Assembly: GCF_035083965.1 (NCBI RefSeq)
Contig: NC_089723.1
Coordinates: 21,417,489 to 21,481,488 of the forward strand
Direction of reading: 5' to 3'
DNA: 64,000 nucleotides
Source: Branchiostoma lanceolatum
Lineage: Eukaryota > Chordata > Leptocardii > Amphioxiformes > Branchiostomatidae
A program made the translations under genes and the position numbers. Numbering within the stretch: position 1 is the stretch's first letter; each line of letters begins with the position of its first letter. Below the pieces are notes generated by a model that saw only the letters and a program-made list of their open reading frames with translations, had not been told where the DNA came from and ran no database searches. Below are positions 1 to 11,965 of this stretch, piece by piece.

Positions 1-325
1 GAAAGTTCAGCACTGGTTTTCCAGTGCTGACGAAAGTTCAGCACTGGTTTTCCAGTGCTGAAGAAAGTTCAGCACTCGTTTTCCAGTGCTGAATCGGGCC
101 TGAATCGCTGTATTCCAGTGCTGAGTTTCTTTCAGCACTCGTTTTCCAGTGCTGAAACTTGTCTCAGCACTCGTTTTCCAGTGCTGAATGGAGTTCGGCA
201 CTCGGTTACCAGTGCTGAATGCGCGACAGAGCGGCGGTGCCAGGTCACGGGTCATGTCAAAGGTCATTCAGCACTGGTTACCCAGTGCTGAAACCACTTT
301 CAGCACTGGAACCGAGTGCTGAAAA
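1..325. repeat. Array of short hairpin repeats
   Basis: Seen directly: about nine copies of a short interrupted palindrome, left arm TCAGCACTSG, loop of about 4 nt (often TTTT or TTAC), right arm CCAGTGCTGA. Right arms fall near 21, 52, 83, 115, 146, 178, 209, 282 and 313. The first seven are about 31 nt apart; the last two are less regular. The fourth copy has lost its left arm. The window begins inside the array, so it probably extends upstream. Open frames across it on both strands are a by-product of the repeat and are not genes. It could be a palindromic satellite or the end of a larger foldback element. Confidence 0.85.
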
Positions 326-669
326 AGGAGAGCGTAGTTTTCGTAGTTTTGCCAACCTGTGATGTTAACTTACTAACGCATACTTCATTTGCAACATTTC
401 ACCTCCTTTTTGTGTATTTCTTACGCTGCTAAACAAACATTGTAATCCGCAATAAAAAACAAACATGGCGACTGTCGGGGGCGCCGACGCCGATGGCCAT
501 CACTAATTTCTAGTGATTTTTCGTCCCCTGGGCCATAAATATATCATTTCATGCCAAAACACAGCAACCTATGATGTTTACTCATCGAAGCAGAGTGTAT
601 TCCGGTAGAATTCACCCTCCTTTACGGGCATTCCGGGGCATTCCGGTGTAAAAAGGGCATTCCGGTAAA
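326..669. other. Non-coding stretch, nothing recognised
   Basis: AT-rich sequence between the hairpin array and the first interspersed repeat. A short run of three GGCATTCCGGT-like words near 627-673 is the only repetition seen. No gene, RNA or clear element end was recognised. Confidence 0.5.
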
Positions 670-2840
670 AAGGCAGACCCGATTGTTTTGATATATGGTA
701 TGTGGGTAGGTCTTGATGAGACCTGGAAATAATTAGATTTTGGGTCCCCTGGCGGCTTGTTACGATACTGCAGCGGAACTTCCTGATTTGATATCTCGTG
801 TTCTGGACATGTTATGGTTCTGATTTTTGAGTGGTAGATAGCCCTTTGGATAGAGAGTAAGTGGTTTGGCCCCCTAGCGGCTTTTTTGGAATTGCAGGAG
901 CAGGTTTTGCTTCAGACTTTGAAAGGGAATTACTCAAGAACGGCTTAATGGGTGGTCATGATTTTTGGTATGTGGATAGCTTGAGTGATGATTCACATAA
1001 TCAAATACCTATTATGGAAATCAGTATCTAATTTGCATAATTAATGAGGAAAGTTTATACATCCGCCGTATTCAATGATAGGACTCTCAAACAGACATAT
1101 GTAACTGAGTAACAGAGAAATATTAATAGATATCAACTATGCAAATGAAGACCTCATTTGCATAATTAATGAGAAAATACTTTAACTCAAGATGGGGTTG
1201 ACAAATTATTGTGAGTTTTGGTTTGTAGATAGCTTAAGTAATGCTGTGTATGATAAGGCGATAATTATACAAATCAGATTCTAATTTGCATAATCGATGA
1301 AGCCATTTCAAAAACCGTTGTGTTCCATGATATGACTATTCAAATATGTGACATTTGTAACTGAAGATGACAGGAATGTAGATAGATAGAAAATATGAAA
1401 ATGAAGACCTCAATTTTGCATAATTAATGAGAAACTACTTTAATTACATACTGGTAAATGACGGCATTTCATACTTATGGCATTCCGAAGTTATGTGAAT
1501 GTGAACATCGTTGAATTAAATTATGCTTATAAGGACCTAATTTGCATAATCGATTATAAATGTTAGCATTACCTTCTTTGTTAACCTCATACTTTGGACA
1601 ACTCTAGGTGGAGAAGATCAACTGGTATGATTTGTAATCAATGAGAAACACTCATGATAGGTCAGTCATAAAGGTTAAAATCATTTGGCGAAGGTTAGTC
1701 TGTATAACACAAACTTCAGCTGTCCGGGGATTTCTGTCCCCTCCCCGCGGAGTTTGTGCTCTGGTTGCTCTAAGCTGAGGGAACTGTTAGCAAAAATGGT
1801 AACACCAATCATAGGGCAGGATTTCAGCTAGGCCCCCATTGCCATAGAATCCAGCTAGCTATAGCTAGCCTGTCTGTTAGCTGTCACTCCTGGCACCACA
1901 GGCCGACAGGGAGGGGAAATGAGATCCAGATGGTGGGAGGGGTGAGAAATGAGATGTATCCAAGGCGGTTAAAAGGGATTTTAAACCTACTTGGTTTATC
2001 TGTTCCTTTAGAGGCTGACCATGTCACTTTCTCCCACATCCAAAACCAAGTTTTGACCCCTATAATTTAGTCCATTCCTAAGGATTTTTGAGGGCTTTGA
2101 CTTCTGAAGCCAGCTGAGGGGAGGGCTTTGTTGAACAAAGTTGAGGGGAGGGCTGTGACCTATTTCCACCCTGATTGTGGAGCGTCCTGTTGGACCCAAG
2201 GCCTCCCTGGTGTTTTATGGTGTGGCAAAATAATTCTCTGGGCCTTTTCTATGTCTGGCAAAGACCAAGGACTCCATTTCCCCCAGCTTCCCGGAACTTC
2301 TGTTGTGCCTGTTGAGATTTCTTGTGACCAACAAGAAAAGACTTGACTGCAGAAAAATGTTCAAAGTACAGAAAACGGCCTGTGAAACTCTCTTCCTACC
2401 ACCTGCAGATCAGACATCTGCAGCTGTCAATCACTGGATAGCAACAGCAATAGATAGGTAGTTGTAGTGGGCAACCTCAAGCCAACCGTACACACTCACG
2501 CCACATCTTCAGAAAAGACACTGGAGCCGCATATCCCTGTTTTAGGATTTTATTCGAGCACACCAGTGAAAGATGTCGGTAAGCTTGAGGAATGAATCCA
2601 CTATACTATATACAGCAACAGCAATAGATCCTTAGCAACTAAAGTCTGACCGGGCAGGCAGCTCGTGTGGGCTGATGACGGCTGCATAAATTATCAATAT
2701 TTAGAAAGGAGGATTCCCCTGAGTTAGCGGCCCTAGCCATCAAGCTCTTGGGTTGCGAGGCGGTTACAGAGCGGCGAGCGATCACAGGACCCTTGATTGA
2801 ATTCAGGCTAGGCGAAGGTATGAGGTCGTGGAACTCTAGT
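670..2840 (+). mobile_element. ATTTGCAT-rich interspersed repeat, copy 1 (interrupted)
   Basis: Seen directly: this block aligns by eye with 2843-4592, 40925-41905, 42420-43290 and, inverted, 32905-33925. Shared landmarks are a CCCCTGGCGGCTT box near 748, several ATTTGCATAATTAATGAG words, and a right end reading GGTATGAGGTCGTGGAACTC at about 2817. The copy is split by a 1.1-kb insertion at 1695-2810. No coding capacity was recognised, so it is probably a non-autonomous element. Boundaries are approximate and the left end looks truncated. Confidence 0.65.
1695..2810. mobile_element. hAT-like insertion with 8-bp target duplication
   Basis: Seen directly: GGCGAAGG occurs at 1687-1694 and again at 2811-2818, flanking a 1116-bp segment. 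The sister repeat copy near 4555-4570 reads straight through this point, which gives an empty site. The ends read TTAGTCTGTAT and, on the other strand, TAGCCTGAAT, so terminal inverted repeats are short and imperfect. An 8-bp target duplication is typical of the hAT superfamily. No transposase frame is present, so it would be non-autonomous. Confidence 0.7.
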
Positions 2841-2842
2841 TA

Positions 2843-4592
2843 CCTTCGTCGACGAATGGTTTCGTCGAGAAGGTTATTCGATGATGCTTGTCTGTGTGTC
2901 TGTTAGTGAACAGAATAAGTCGAGAAAGCCTGGATGGTTTGTTGTCGTAGTTGGTGTGTCGGTGTGTATGTGGGAAATCTCAAGATGATTAGATTTTGGG
3001 CGAAGTGTTTTGCATAAATAACGAGAAAAGTGTAAAAATGTGTTATATTGTATGCTGAAGTATGTGTACGTGTTGGCTGTGTTATTCCAAGGCGTCATGG
3101 ATAGGGGTAAGGGTCCTGAGGGGTCATGTTGGAGGCAGGAAACGTCAGTTACACAAATTGGCTGTCAGCCAGCTATAGGCATTGGTAAGGTAGTCTCCAA
3201 GCAGACCTATGGGTTGGCTATAGCAGGGGCAGGTTTTGCTTCAGACTTTGAAAGGGAATTACTCAAGAAGGGCTTGGTGGATGGTCATAAATTTTTGTAA
3301 GTACATACCTTGAGTGCTGATGTACATGATTAGATATTTATTATGCAAATCAGTATCTAATTTGCATGATTAATGAGGAAAGTTTATACATCCATCAATT
3401 TCCATGATAGGACTCTCAAACATGTGACATATGTAACTGAGGAAGAGAGAAATATTAATAGATATCAGCTTTGCAAATGAGAACCTCATTGACATAATTA
3501 ATGAGAAAAACTATAACTCGAGATGGTCTTGATGGATGGTCATGATTTTTGGTATGTAGATAGCTTACGTGATGCTTTGTATGATTGGATGATAATTATG
3601 GAAATCAAATTCTAACTCGCATGATTAATGAGGCAATTTTAAAAATCTGCTGTGTTCCATGATATGACTATTCAAATATGTGACATTTGTAACTAAGGAA
3701 GAGAGGAATGTTGATAGATAGGAAATATGCAAATGTGGGCCTAATTAGCATAATTAATGAGAAACTACTATAATTCCATACTAGTAAATGACGGCATTGT
3801 GGCGTTGTGTGGCGCAAGTGCAGAGCGCACGGCTGTCAAACAATGGGACCCGGGATCGAATCCCAGGGTTGTGCCCATAGACATGTCCGAACTTGCGCCC
3901 AGACGTTGTGCCCTTGGGAAAGGCACTTTACACGCATTCCCCCCTCAGTTAGAGGGACAAGTCTCCAACGGCAGCTGTCTTCAACTGGCGGACGAGAGCA
4001 GCGCCAGGCGGGCTGGCGTTATCAAGGCGGACCTCGAGTGTAAGAGTCATCCGGCAGCTCGCTGCAAGCATCCCAACCAGAACCAGCACGTCTCCCTCGA
4101 ATTGGTGCCGCTGGAGATGGCGGATGCCCAAAGTGTGTGGGTCTCAGATTCGCAACCTGTCATCCACCTTAAACAAATTCACGCGAAGGCTACCGTGTCA
4201 ATTGACACGGTCACCATACTCGATCTGTATTTGTATCTGTACTATGTATCTGTACTATGTATCTGAATACGAATAAAGATAATACGAGTGGTAGCCATCA
4301 GAAAAGACGGCAATTTCATACTTGTGGCATTAGGAAGTTGTGTGAATGTGAACACCATGGAATCAAATTATGCTAATAAGGAGGGAGCTTATTTGCATAA
4401 TTGATGATAAATGTTAGCATAACCTTCTTTGTTAAGCTCATAGTCATAACAAGGAGGTTTGGACAACTTATGTTATTTGGGTGAAGAGGGTCAACTGGTA
4501 TGATTGATGATTGATGAAAAACACTCCTAATACGTCAGTCATAAAGGTCAAAATCATTTGACGAAGGTATGAGGTCGTAGAACTCTTGTTGT
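2843..4592 (+). mobile_element. ATTTGCAT-rich interspersed repeat, copy 2 (interrupted)
   Basis: Second copy of the family at 670-2840, directly adjacent to it. It opens with a GT-rich stretch (TCTGTGTGTCTGTTAG near 2888), shares the GCAGGTTTTGCTTCAGACTT word with copy 1 (3228, compare 900), and ends with GGTATGAGGTCGTAGAACTC near 4566. A SINE is inserted at 3797-4305. Boundaries are estimated by comparison among copies. Confidence 0.65.
3797..4305 (+). mobile_element. tRNA-derived SINE
   Basis: Seen directly: GACGGCA flanks the insert at 3790-3796 and 4306-4312, and copy 1 of the host repeat (about 1457-1466) has the uninterrupted site. The 5' part carries a pol III B-box-like GGGATCGAATCCC at 3853. 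The body contains the motif GTGCCCTTGGGAAAGGCAC, which recurs in degraded form near 8785 and 24430. The 3' end is a short TATCTGTACTATG repeat followed by an AATAAAGATAA tail. A 169-codon open frame across it is incidental. Confidence 0.8.
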
Positions 4593-6480
4593 GTATTGTT
4601 TTGTAGGCAGGCGTAACATACGTTACCGGTAACATGTAGCGTATGTTACAACGCTATACTTTGGCTTTTTTCTTCGAAAGCTTAAGGATTCTTAGTTTTA
4701 GATACATCTTATATAAGAGGACGGACGTAGCGACAATCAAAAACTCTGCAGACGGCAATTTCTTGTTTTACACGTGGCTAATCTAAATGTCACGTCCGTC
4801 TTACTCAAACTGTAACGTCTGTTACTGAATTTGGCGACGGGCATAACCACCTTACTCACTGTAACTCAGCCTTCAAGGTCAGTGAAGGGAGCGGTCTGAA
4901 AAGTTGGCTTCACCTGCTAATCATCATTCTGGGAACTGAATTGTTACGTTTCAGCTACTATATGAAGTCTTCATGTTTTCTCAGGAGACAGTCGTTTGTA
5001 AGGGTAGGTACCCCACCCGTGGCTATAACTTCTCTCAAACCATCAATCAGTACTTATGCTGGGTGTCCTTTCGTAGACCATAATAGGTGTTGTGTATTAA
5101 AATGAGTTTAAATTTGGCATATATCTTCTTGAGACTGAAATATCTCAAATTGTTGTTCAGATCTTTATATGAGAATGAGTCGATTTCAAGATGACCTCAC
5201 CCTTAGTAGAGGAAGTGATCTTCTAACGGGCTTCCAAGGGTGCGTTCATTCTGAAATCAACCCTGTCGCTCATAAAAGTCTTAACAACAAACTGAAATAT
5301 TTCAGTGACAAGGAGATATATTCCTTTACTTTTGTGCCAAATTTCAACTCAGGGAAAAAAATGAGCTCATTATAAAACCAAGGCTGTCCTTATTTAAAAG
5401 TGTACATGCATATATATACATAGATAAAACAACAGCATGTAAAAGTCAGTGTAGAGAAATTGTACATTTGGCACGATAAACATTTAATGCGATTGTGTCT
5501 AGATAACTGTGCACTACATGAACTGAAGTAACAGTGCAAATAAAAGTGAAACTACATCACAGGCAAAACAAGAACAAAGAAATGAATCCTGTTTACAGAA
5601 ATCAGCCAACCAATGCTGACAGGATCTTAACAGAGATGTCTGTTTCGAATCTGTTTTCCTTGTAATAATTGGCAAACTTTTGGCTGTTATGTTGCACAGG
5701 TAACAAACAACTACTACTAAAAATAGGATTTATGTAAACCCTGCAGTAAATAGAATATAGAACACGAAAGCTTCTTGGCTTTATAACATGTTTTAACAGC
5801 TTATATCATGTTATCTTAACAGCTCAACAGGTATAACAGTGGCACAGTACGTGAAGGCCCATAAACACCAACCAGAACAGAACAGAACAGAACATCACCA
5901 TTCTCGACAGAGAGAGCAGATGGTTTGAGGGTCAGGTGAAAGAGGCAGCGCATATCAGATTCCGGTCCCCATCCTTAAACCGCGACCAAGGCTGCCACTA
6001 TCTCCCCCTATCTGCAACACTCTCATGTCACGTGACCTAGTGACCTCTCGTAGTTCACGTGACAACCCGATACAGAGCTGATGTCATTCAAATGCTACTC
6101 AAGCTGCAATCTTTAATCGTATCAGTATAATTTCTCAATATTTCTATAACAGCTTCATCTAATACTGACACCTACACAACAAGCTACTGAATTCAGTCAT
6201 GGTACAATCTGAAATACAGGATCAGATTAGATTTTCCAAGTTTCAAATTTCGAGTGATCAGGGCCAAGAAGTTCCACACTTGGCCAGTATTTCTGGTAAC
6301 TTCGATCATGTGTGGAGGGCATCAGGAGTGGCATGTTTGTTAGTTTAGCTTATGGCAGTGAGAAACTGTTTCAAAAACTTCTCTTTGCGCTGCTTCAAGA
6401 CCCTATCATTGTTGAGTCAGTCAGTTTTAGCATTCATAGTGTCCTAAGTGTCTCTGATGACACCATTGTCACTCTCACTC
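4593..6480. other. Intergenic DNA and 3' flank of unit A
   Basis: No gene seen. A small inverted repeat (GCGTAACATACG / CGTATGTTAC) lies at 4611-4649. A block around 5455-5565 with the words TTTGGCAC and CATGAACTGAAGT recurs near 15765-15860 and 25440-25490, so it belongs to the duplicated unit. AGAAC repeats about four times near 5875-5894. Around 6250-6340 is a segment containing CCAGTATTTCTGGTAACTT, found downstream of units B, D and F in related form; it is probably 3' untranslated sequence. Confidence 0.6.
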
Positions 6481-8699
6481 TCACTGTTGTCCTCGATCAC
6501 TGTCCTCTTGGTCTGAGAGGGCATCCTCATTGTCATTGTCATCTAGGATTCCGCTTCCAGACGGATCTTCCGAGGTCGTCTCTTCATCTTCAGGATATAG
6601 CTCCAGGTTGCTATATCCGCTCGGATCCCCCAAGAACATTGGGACCATCCTTGCCACCAGGCACACTGTCCACCACTCAGTACCCAACCCCTCTTTCAAG
6701 CAGGGAACCAGCTTGCCCATGTCTGGTTGAAGCACCCAAGAGTCTGTCTCCAGCTGGTACTGAAAAATGCCAAACTTGGGCTTCTTTCTTCTATATATAT
6801 TGTGTTTGATTACAGTAATGAGGTACATAGTCTCTCCACAAATCATCAGGTTTGCCATGTCAAAGGTGAAAGAGTCATTCCCTGCCCACTCCCACACACC
6901 GTTTGCAGGGTTGTACACCTGTACACGATTTGAGGAAGAGTTTCCCCGTTCTCTAGATCTGTTCCAGAGGTCTACGCAGTAGATACATCCCTGATATGTG
7001 ACAGCCTGTGGACTCTCTAGTGGTTGAAGCATGTCTGATGTCTTGTTCCATGTGTTCTCTGTGGTACTGAAGCAGTAGCAGCCTTCCTTAGATATGACAT
7101 ATAAACTGTCATCAAGAGTCACAGCACAAGGTACCGAGGATTTTGGGTGAGGCATGGATGGGATAGATGTCCACTTATCACAACTTGGATCATACCTCTC
7201 TGCTGTTATCTCAGTGGTGTGACCACTGATGGCATAGACGTACCCCTTTAGATTCACCAGACTACAGCTAGGGATGACAGGTAGAGGGAAAGGTTACATA
7301 CACATACATGTGGGATATCCATTTTTGTATCACTCACCCATACGGGTTCGACCTAGTACCTGTACGTTATTGGTAAAGACATAAACTTAAAAGGCTCGTC
7401 TTGTTAAGATCAATTCAGTACTACAGTAAATGGTTATCTATCCTGATTCAGTTCAGTTTACCAAAAAGCAAATGTGACCGCTTGAAGACAGTACATATCA
7501 TGTACATTTAAAGAAATTCCCTTATCTTTCTTTCGACAAGGAACTGAATACAGTATACCATATGTCACATCTTAAGGACTGCAACTGTTTTGAGTGCCAT
7601 GCAAGTCTGGAACAATATCAATATCACAATCAAAGTTCTTCAATTTTTTAAAGACATATTCACTTAACTCAGAAAACTATTCTGGTCAATTCAGAGCATG
7701 GATTTTTTCTTTCATTAAGCCTTATGGGAAGAATGTAGCAGCTTGTAAGAGAAAGACGTACCTGGATCTGGGTAAAATCATCTCACACCTTGGTTCCCAG
7801 GTGTTTAACTTGTGGTTGTAATGGTAAAATGTCCTCTGTGTTTTGAAATGTATGCTGTGTCCATCCCTACGCATGCCCCCCGCCAGGTACAGCTCATTAT
7901 TGGGAGTTACTGTTACAGAGAACATATCCAGGTTGTCGGGTATATTAACTGCATACAATTCACCTTTTGAAGGGTCATAGCAAGGTGCACACCGAAGGGA
8001 TCAGGTTCCGAGAGACCATCTTTAAGGATAATCACCATTTCAGTTCGCACCTGTGCCAGTCGTTGAGTTGTGCTTCTGCTGTACACCAACTTGCTGTCTG
8101 TATACTTTGACAGGTACTTTCTCTCAATCTCGACTTGCTGGTTTGAGCTGATGAAGGAATGGCGGAATGATTTGCAAAGGGCAGGAAGGTGCTGCAAGCG
8201 CTCTTCTTCATTGAAATCGATCCATCTTAGAGCAGCTTGCACAACGTCGTCTTCTGAGTTGGTCAATAGATCATCCCTGTCAAGCAAGGACTGGAGCAGC
8301 GGAAGAGACAACTGGCAGAAGGATGGTTGTATGGTTGCCACGTTGAACCTGAGGAAAGGGCAATTGGTTGATTTTAACATGATAAAGCGCACAATGTGAA
8401 TGCCTTCTTCTCTTTAAAATGCCATTTAGGAACAGTCAAATGAATATAATCTATCTTATAATGTGTCTAATAGCCAATGGACTTACATGGATGCGATGTA
8501 CTTCTCACTGGCATCTGCTAGGGCAGAGTCTGCCAGCACATCAGCATACATCAACACATCTGCACAGTTGAACACATCCAGATGGTCCTTCATGTATTCT
8601 GCTGCCTTACAGCATACAAAACCCACCTAAAAGAAATGAATATGGTTACACTTACAGACCATTCTGCACTTATCAGTTAACTAGCAGGGCAAATTGTGA

Positions 8700-8890
8700 G
8701 TCAGTTTGGCATGACGGTTAGCGTTGGGCTAAGAACCAATAGGTTCCGGCTTCGATCATTGACATGCCCCAACCTTGTGCCCTTGGGAATACATTTTACA
8801 TAGTACATTGCATTCCTACAATGACAGTAAAGTGACGCCCACCGAGGGAACATATGCACATTGCCACTAAGAGCTGTAATTTTTTATCTG
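8700..8890 (+). mobile_element. SINE fragment in intron 2 of unit A
   Basis: Degraded tRNA-derived SINE: GTTCCGGCTTCGATCATT resembles a B box, and TTGTGCCCTTGGGAATACA matches the body of the SINE at 3797-4305. The same position of unit D (24345-24500) holds a related copy, preceded in both by CATTCTGCACT..AGTTAACTA. The insertion therefore probably predates the duplication that separated A from D. Confidence 0.6.
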
Positions 8891-9139
8891 TCTTTATGGC
8901 TGTACAAATATATGGAGGAAGCAAAGGGATAGGGTGCTTCTTAAAGTGCTTATGTCACCAATGACACTAAAATACAACAATTTCTGATTAGGAGCAACCA
9001 TCATAAGGATTGCTTAATGAGCATAGATGTTTGTACAAAATATACACCCTCTTTATCTATTGGCAATTATATCTTACAAATCATACTTCAAGTTCTTGAT
9101 TCCTGTCACCAGGTAATGAAGTGTCTCTCCCCCCGTGAC

Positions 9140-9616
9140 GGGAGCAGCTGCAGAGAGCAGGAAGGTGCTGCAAGCGCTCCTCTTGGTCAAATTTGATCCA
9201 TCTTAGAGCAGCTTGTACAATGACGTCTGAGTTTGTCGTTAGATCATCGCTGTTTAGCAGTGACTGGAGCAGGGAAAGTGGCAACTGGAGAAAGGGGGGT
9301 TGTAGCGCCACCTCACTGAGCCTGGGAAAGTTATACGTCATATTCAATCGGTCGATTCAAACATGTTAAGTTGCATACAATTACATTGTGAATGCATCTT
9401 TAAATGTCCTGATAGAAACAGGAAATCAAATGAATATAATTCATCTTATGATGTGTGTCACAGCCATTGGACTCACCATAATGCAGCGTAACTCTCACTG
9501 GCCTCTACTAAGTCACAGTCCCCCTGCATGTCAGCATACATCAACACATCTACACAGTTGAATACATCCAGATGTTTCTCCATGTATTCTGATGCCTCAA
9601 AGAATACAAAATCCAC
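9140..9616 (-). pseudogene. Extra exon 3 and truncated BACK exon (unit A')
   Basis: Exon 3' (9477-9616, 140 nt) is complete, with an acceptor AG at 9617-9618 and donor GT at 9475-9476. Its product runs from VDFVFFEASEYMEKHLDV to ESYAALW, closest to the exon 3 of unit C (shared EASESYAA). Exon 4' starts at 9321 with LSEVALQPPFLQ and keeps about 60 BACK codons to PALCSC. Family similarity is lost near 9140 and a stop follows at 9081. The rest of this unit (exon 4 end and exon 5) is absent. The sequence to its left belongs to intron 2 of unit A, which marks a deletion junction. Confidence 0.7.
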
Positions 9617-11576
9617 CTAGAAGTAACAAACATGGTTACACTAACAGACCATTCTGCATTCAATACCTATATATGAGAGAACAAAGGGTTCCTAAAGTAA
9701 ACAGAACTGACCATACCCCAATATTGTCGTGTTGTAATCATTTGCCTATAACCTCCTTGATGAGACTGACTTAATCATAAGTACTGATGAGCCTAAAAAC
9801 AGTATGTCCACAATCAATTTGTCAGCGTTTTAGGTGTCTGAAGACTTTGAAGCAGTATCCTTACCTGTAGCAGTCTGGCTGCAGACATCACATCCTGGAC
9901 CTGGTCTGGCTCTGTCTGAAGGCAGCCGGTGTAGGCGTAGTCCAGAATGGTTGCCATGGCTACCCCACTCACATCCTTGATGCTGACCCTTTCCTGTTTG
10001 GCCTCCGCGTAGCTGCTGGTGAACATGGTACAGAAGTAGGGACTGCATGATGCCAGGACGGCGCGATGGCAGGGGAAACTGGGTAGAGGAGGAAGATACA
10101 AATGTACCATTTCATTCTTTTGTATGAATAATATTGACACTATAATGTTGAGTATCACAGCGATATTCAGGAAATACCATTGATTTCACAACAAAATGAA
10201 GATGAGACATATCAAATGTAGCACAAAGTCGTTCAGAGTAGAAAAGGATCACGCAATCCTATTTAACTCTGAGTGACACTAGGGGGAGTGGAAAAGGATC
10301 GTTCAATCCTTTTCAACTTTGAATGTCACTAAGGGGATACGACAGTTGGCGACTGCGCCTTGACCCCACAGTGAGAAACCAAGGCTTTAAGCTATTGAAA
10401 ATCCTTTTCTGGTGGGATTCCAGGGGGGACGCATGGCACCTGCACCTACCACCTAGTACCATGGTGACAGAACAAGGCTTTAATTCAAATCATTGAAAAT
10501 CCTTTTTGGTAGATTTTTTGTGCGAATGGGGTGGCTATGGTAGGAAAAACCCTATGATTCGTTTGAAAAAATGACCTTTCTCCATCTTGGGGTTTTCTGC
10601 ACCCCCAAGTGATATTGGAATGATCTTCTGTTAGGAGCTTGAAGAACTAATCCAAGTGCTCTCGTTTTGTGGTAATGGTGCAGTATTTGCAGACTAGCAG
10701 TATAGCCATCACGAGCCAAGACCAGAGAAACCAGGACATAAGCAGGAGTATGTTTGCATAATTGTGTAAGGCTGGCCCTGGTATCATGATTACTACCAAC
10801 ACATGTACAGATGAGCTTACTAGTACATGATAAGTCCTTGTCATCTTGTGTTTCTTCCTCTGCCCACCCTGTCCTACCCTGCGGGCACTCCTTTATATTT
10901 ATTGTTAGTATCAAGGAGGTTTAATGTTAGTATGTTACAAACAAAAAACATCAAACTGCAAACACCAAGGGCTTATTCTTCTTTCCCATATAGGACTGAG
11001 TTAGACAAATATTTGTGGGTAACTTATGTAATTTTATGGTCTGAACTCTTGAAATGGGTAACTTATGTAATTTTATGGTCTGAACTCTTGAAATAAGGAC
11101 ACTGCGTTTTACTCTACTTTCCCATATTACTGAATCAGAAATACACGGAACATTTTAGCCCCCCTGTGGTTTAGCCCAGCTCTCCCCCCTCCCCCATCGT
11201 CCCACCTTTACCTTCTCCCTTCCACCTCCAGAACCACGTCAGTCAGCTCTGCTTGCTCCCTCAGGTCGTTTAGCTCTCGCAGAACATCGTTAGAGTGCTC
11301 TTCGTTTGTTACATCCATATCTACCACTGCCTGTGGGCCCAAAGTGCAGAAACTGTCGCTCCTCCAGCCTCGTGTTCAAACAAAGAGGAACGAGACAAAG
11401 CAAATATTTCTGTCCGAACTTTGACCTTTGGCCCTTCTTGATACCTGAAACTTCATGATAATAGTCTTTATTATACATATAGTGTATTGCTCATTTGTAG
11501 GACTTACTTGTAACGTTACGTTGGAAAATAGGAAGTTCAACGATGTGGGCAAATCTAAAGTGAAACTATTACTTTA

Positions 11577-11965
11577 TGTAACAATGGGGGTTCAAGCGCC
11601 TCCAACTGACCAGGCTAACTTAGTGGTTAAGGCGTTGCCGTGCGGATCGGGAGTTCGGGGCTCGAATCCCGGGAGCGGCGTACTCGCCCCTTTGGGTTTT
11701 TACACTGGTTCCCACGCCCTGTGAGTAACGATCAGATCACACAGGGAATATCGTACTCGGAGACTCGGGAGTCGGGACGAGTCTTGAAAAGAAAAGGGGG
11801 AGTAGTGTAACAGTGGGGGTTCAAGCGCCTCCAACTGACCAGACTAACTGGTCGCGACCTTTTAGCGTAGTGGTTAAGGCGTGCGTGCCTGTGATCTGGC
11901 CTCCGGTTTCGGCGTGAGTTCGAATCTCGGTTGGGGTCACTTCTGTTTATACTCGCTCCTTTGAT
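11577..11965 (+). mobile_element. Pair of tRNA-derived SINE heads
   Basis: Two copies of GGGGGTTCAAGCGCCTCCAA (11587 and 11815) each lead to a tRNA-like segment. The first has TAGTGGTTAAGGCG (A-box-like, about 11620) and GGCTCGAATCCC (B-box-like, about 11659). The second has TAGTGGTTAAGGCG (about 11867) and GAGTTCGAATCTC (about 11916). Unit C lacks this block at the matching place (about 20835), so it is an insertion upstream of exon 1. A free-standing tRNA gene is unlikely: stems are imperfect, and the copies are followed by SINE-like body and tail. Confidence 0.65.

Larger units (their letters stand above)
6481..11318 (-). pseudogene. KLHL unit A fused to 5' half of unit A' (BTB-BACK-Kelch)
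   Basis: Exons by splice consensus: exon 1 11212-11318, exon 2 9865-10078, exon 3' 9477-9616, truncated exon 4' (to 9321), then exon 3 8487-8626, exon 4 7762-8348, exon 5 6481-7267. Exon 1 starts MDVTNEEHSN and reaches LTDVVLEVEGR; exon 2 is the BTB core (FPCHRAVLASCSPYF); exon 4 carries BACK and the blade ending NTWEPRCEM; exon 5 carries the remaining blades and a tail ending QEDSDRGQQ. Exon 4 is out of frame by one base near 7990-8010: the reading switches just before CAPCYDP. Exon 3 and BACK (LLDRDDL, QQVEIE) resemble unit D, while exon 3' resembles unit C, so two neighbouring genes appear to be joined. As assembled the Kelch part cannot be read through; an assembly or allele error is possible. 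Confidence 0.75.

Noticed and set aside
1..325. CRISPR-like appearance of regularly spaced repeats
   Set aside because: The repeated part is the palindrome itself, spacers are short and not distinct, and the genomic context is eukaryotic.
3757..4266. 169-codon plus-strand frame
   Set aside because: It covers a SINE with a clear target duplication and B box; composition and context are those of a retroposon.
10552..10914. 120-codon minus-strand frame in intron 1 of unit A'
   Set aside because: No conserved motif, no counterpart in unit C, and it lies in repeat-like intron sequence.
11863..11945. tRNA gene candidate (TAGTGGTTAAGGCG and GAGTTCGAATCTC boxes)
   Set aside because: Stems are imperfect, an adjacent copy with the same leader is truncated, and both are absent from the matching place in unit C; best read as a SINE head.
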